The position numbers were made by a program, and so were the translations under genes. From contig JAWXBW010000064.1 in assembly GCA_034440395.1 (NCBI GenBank), positions 1-64,000 of the forward strand: a DNA stretch of 64,000 nucleotides, written 5' to 3'. Positions 62,774 through 64,000 of the stretch are shown here, piece by piece. The first letter of the stretch is position 1, and every line of letters begins with the position of its first letter. This DNA comes from JAAUTS01 sp034440395 (GTDB lineage: Bacteria > Verrucomicrobiota > Verrucomicrobiia > Methylacidiphilales > JAAUTS01). Below the pieces are notes generated by a model, which made no database searches, was not told where the DNA came from, and worked only from the letters and a program-made list of their open reading frames with translations.

Positions 62774-63979
62774 GTGAAAAACCCTATTATGCAAAACAAC
62801 CTAGATCTCGAAAAGTCCCTTAATCCTCGCGTCTTGATGTATCCTCGGAGCAAGTTGATTGACCGTTTAGAGTGGACGGGCCCGGCACACAAAGTGGCTG
62901 GATCGGCATCCGACATGCACTGGCACGCTTGGGGCAGCGACGGTGCGCTCTACTTGGTTGATGACGACGGCGTGAACAACGGAGGTCCGCGAACATTTGC
63001 GCATCTGCTCCGGGTCGAGGGAAAGCCGCCGCACCAAACTTTTCACGTGGTGAGCCGTTTCCCTGGGCTGCAACGCTCTTCGCTCAGGCGGCATCTTTAT
63101 GTGAGTGGCGCATTAGCAGTGGGTGACCGACTCTACGTTGCTGCGTACGAATACGACAGTCACGATCCAGGTAACCCGGGACGTTATCTCGTCGGCAACG
63201 ATATTCAGGCCGAGAAAGGCAGCGATTTCTTCATCATGGACGCAATCAGCCACCACGGTGGGGTCGCTTCTTTGATGTTCTCCGATGATGGCGGTGAGAC
63301 GTGGCAAAACTATCCGGTTCCAGACGCACCGCTGTTTTTGGGCCCGCGCTTCGCCGGGCTAGCGTTCGTCGGCTTTGGCCCCGGATACTCAGGTGTGCCG
63401 AATAATCTGGAAGGCTACGTCTATGCGATCAGCAACGATGAATCTTGGGAAAGCGGCAGCCACGTCTTCTTGGCCCGCGCACCTTTGAATCAGGTCCTAG
63501 ATCGCAACGCATGGACCTTTTACGGAGGACGTACGCCAGCAAATGAAGCGGCGTGGATCCCCGAGGAAGTCTACGCACGGCCGATCATGACGGACCACGG
63601 TCACGTCGGGCATCCCACCATGACCTATAACGCAGGATTAGGTCGCTTTATCCTGGCATTCGGCAGTGATGCCGTGCCCAAGAGCTACGCGCACGACCCG
63701 GCCATTGCGTGGGAACGTTGGCATCGCCGCCGCGAGCTGCAGATTTACGAAGGGCCGACGCCGTGGGGTCCTTGGGCTCTTGTGCATTACGACTCCGCGT
63801 GGGAGGGCGACCACGTCGCCTACCTACCCCAGATACCGCCTTGCTGGCTGAGTGCCGATGGAACCGAGGGAACGCTCATGTTCAGCGGCGACTACCGCAT
63901 GTGGGGCGTGCCGGAGCCGGAAGGACACGAGTCTTGGTACGCGCAAATAACCCGCCCCTTTCGGTTCATCTTGAAGTGA
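62774..63979 (+). CDS. Beta-propeller-like protein with Asp-box motif, unknown function
   Basis: A 401-residue soluble protein without signal peptide. MFSDDGGETWQNY matches the Asp-box (BNR) motif of sialidase-like beta-propellers, and repeated blades are suggested by AWGSDGALYLVDDDG, GDRLYVAAYEYD and YVYAISNDESW. The C-terminal half has YEGPTPWGPWALVHYD and GTLMFSGDYR, as in glycosidase-like DUF4185 proteins. A sugar-binding or hydrolase function is possible, but catalytic residues are not evident. GC content is visibly higher than in neighbouring genes and codons end more often in G or C, suggesting transfer. Start GTG 62774 or ATG 62789. Confidence 0.65.
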   Translation: MKNPIMQNNLDLEKSLNPRVLMYPRSKLIDRLEWTGPAHKVAGSASDMHWHAWGSDGALYLVDDDGVNNGGPRTFAHLLRVEGKPPHQTFHVVSRFPGLQRSSLRRHLYVSGALAVGDRLYVAAYEYDSHDPGNPGRYLVGNDIQAEKGSDFFIMDAISHHGGVASLMFSDDGGETWQNYPVPDAPLFLGPRFAGLAFVGFGPGYSGVPNNLEGYVYAISNDESWESGSHVFLARAPLNQVLDRNAWTFYGGRTPANEAAWIPEEVYARPIMTDHGHVGHPTMTYNAGLGRFILAFGSDAVPKSYAHDPAIAWERWHRRRELQIYEGPTPWGPWALVHYDSAWEGDHVAYLPQIPPCWLSADGTEGTLMFSGDYRMWGVPEPEGHESWYAQITRPFRFILK

Positions 63980-64000
63980 AGCATCCGAGGGCTTTTGCGT

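Overview
The window looks like a chromosome segment from a Gram-negative bacterium of the PVC superphylum, most likely Verrucomicrobiota. This is inferred from gene content, not from a marker gene. The clues are hopanoid genes (hpnH, hpnC and a fused hpnD-hpnE), an alternative complex III (Act) operon, Tad/Flp pilus pieces, a fucose-type sugar operon, moderate GC and weak Shine-Dalgarno sites at many starts. No rRNA, tRNA, CRISPR array or intact insertion sequence was seen.

Layout. 1-8919 (minus strand): a saccharopine-dehydrogenase-family gene cut by the window edge, a small unknown gene, hpnH, polyphosphate kinase, IMP dehydrogenase and a Ski2-like helicase. The helicase's TGA stop is followed by 48 more open codons in the same frame. 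9257-14292 (plus): three TadE/TadG-like genes, the last with a von Willebrand A domain interrupted by about 850 residues that include a Pro/Thr repeat. 14377-25442 (plus): DUF192 protein, a HAD-UbiA fusion, DprE1-like oxidase, DprE2-like reductase, a 1458-residue polytopic glycosyltransferase-like protein, a phytoene/squalene-synthase-type enzyme, an acyltransferase and a family 2 glycosyltransferase. The UbiA/DprE1/DprE2 trio matches the enzymes that make polyprenyl-phosphoryl arabinose in mycobacteria, and is the most striking system here.

25486-34334: a DUF2442 remnant, then a deoxysugar (fucose/rhamnose) catabolic locus. A bifunctional aldolase-dehydrogenase diverges from a DeoR regulator, kinase, class II aldolase and fucose isomerase, followed by malate:quinone oxidoreductase. 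34361-39310 (minus): a one-domain voltage-gated cation channel, the hpnD-hpnE fusion, hpnC and an LpxH-like phosphoesterase. 39483-39911: two Flp pilin genes and a strong terminator. 40036-44159: an exported IPT-like protein, a polytopic membrane protein, a TIM-barrel sugar isomerase and a phosphotriesterase-family hydrolase. 44318-45034: a methyltransferase gene broken by an in-frame TGA.

45393-62193 is one co-directional respiratory block: actABCDEF (quinol to cytochrome c), then a cbb3-type oxidase (ccoS, ccoN, ccoO and a monoheme cytochrome c in the place of ccoP), then an aa3-type oxidase with coxB placed last, and ctaA for heme A. Malate oxidation by Mqo would feed quinol into this chain. 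The right end is a 580-bp non-coding stretch and a GC-richer gene for a beta-propeller-like protein, possibly acquired by transfer.
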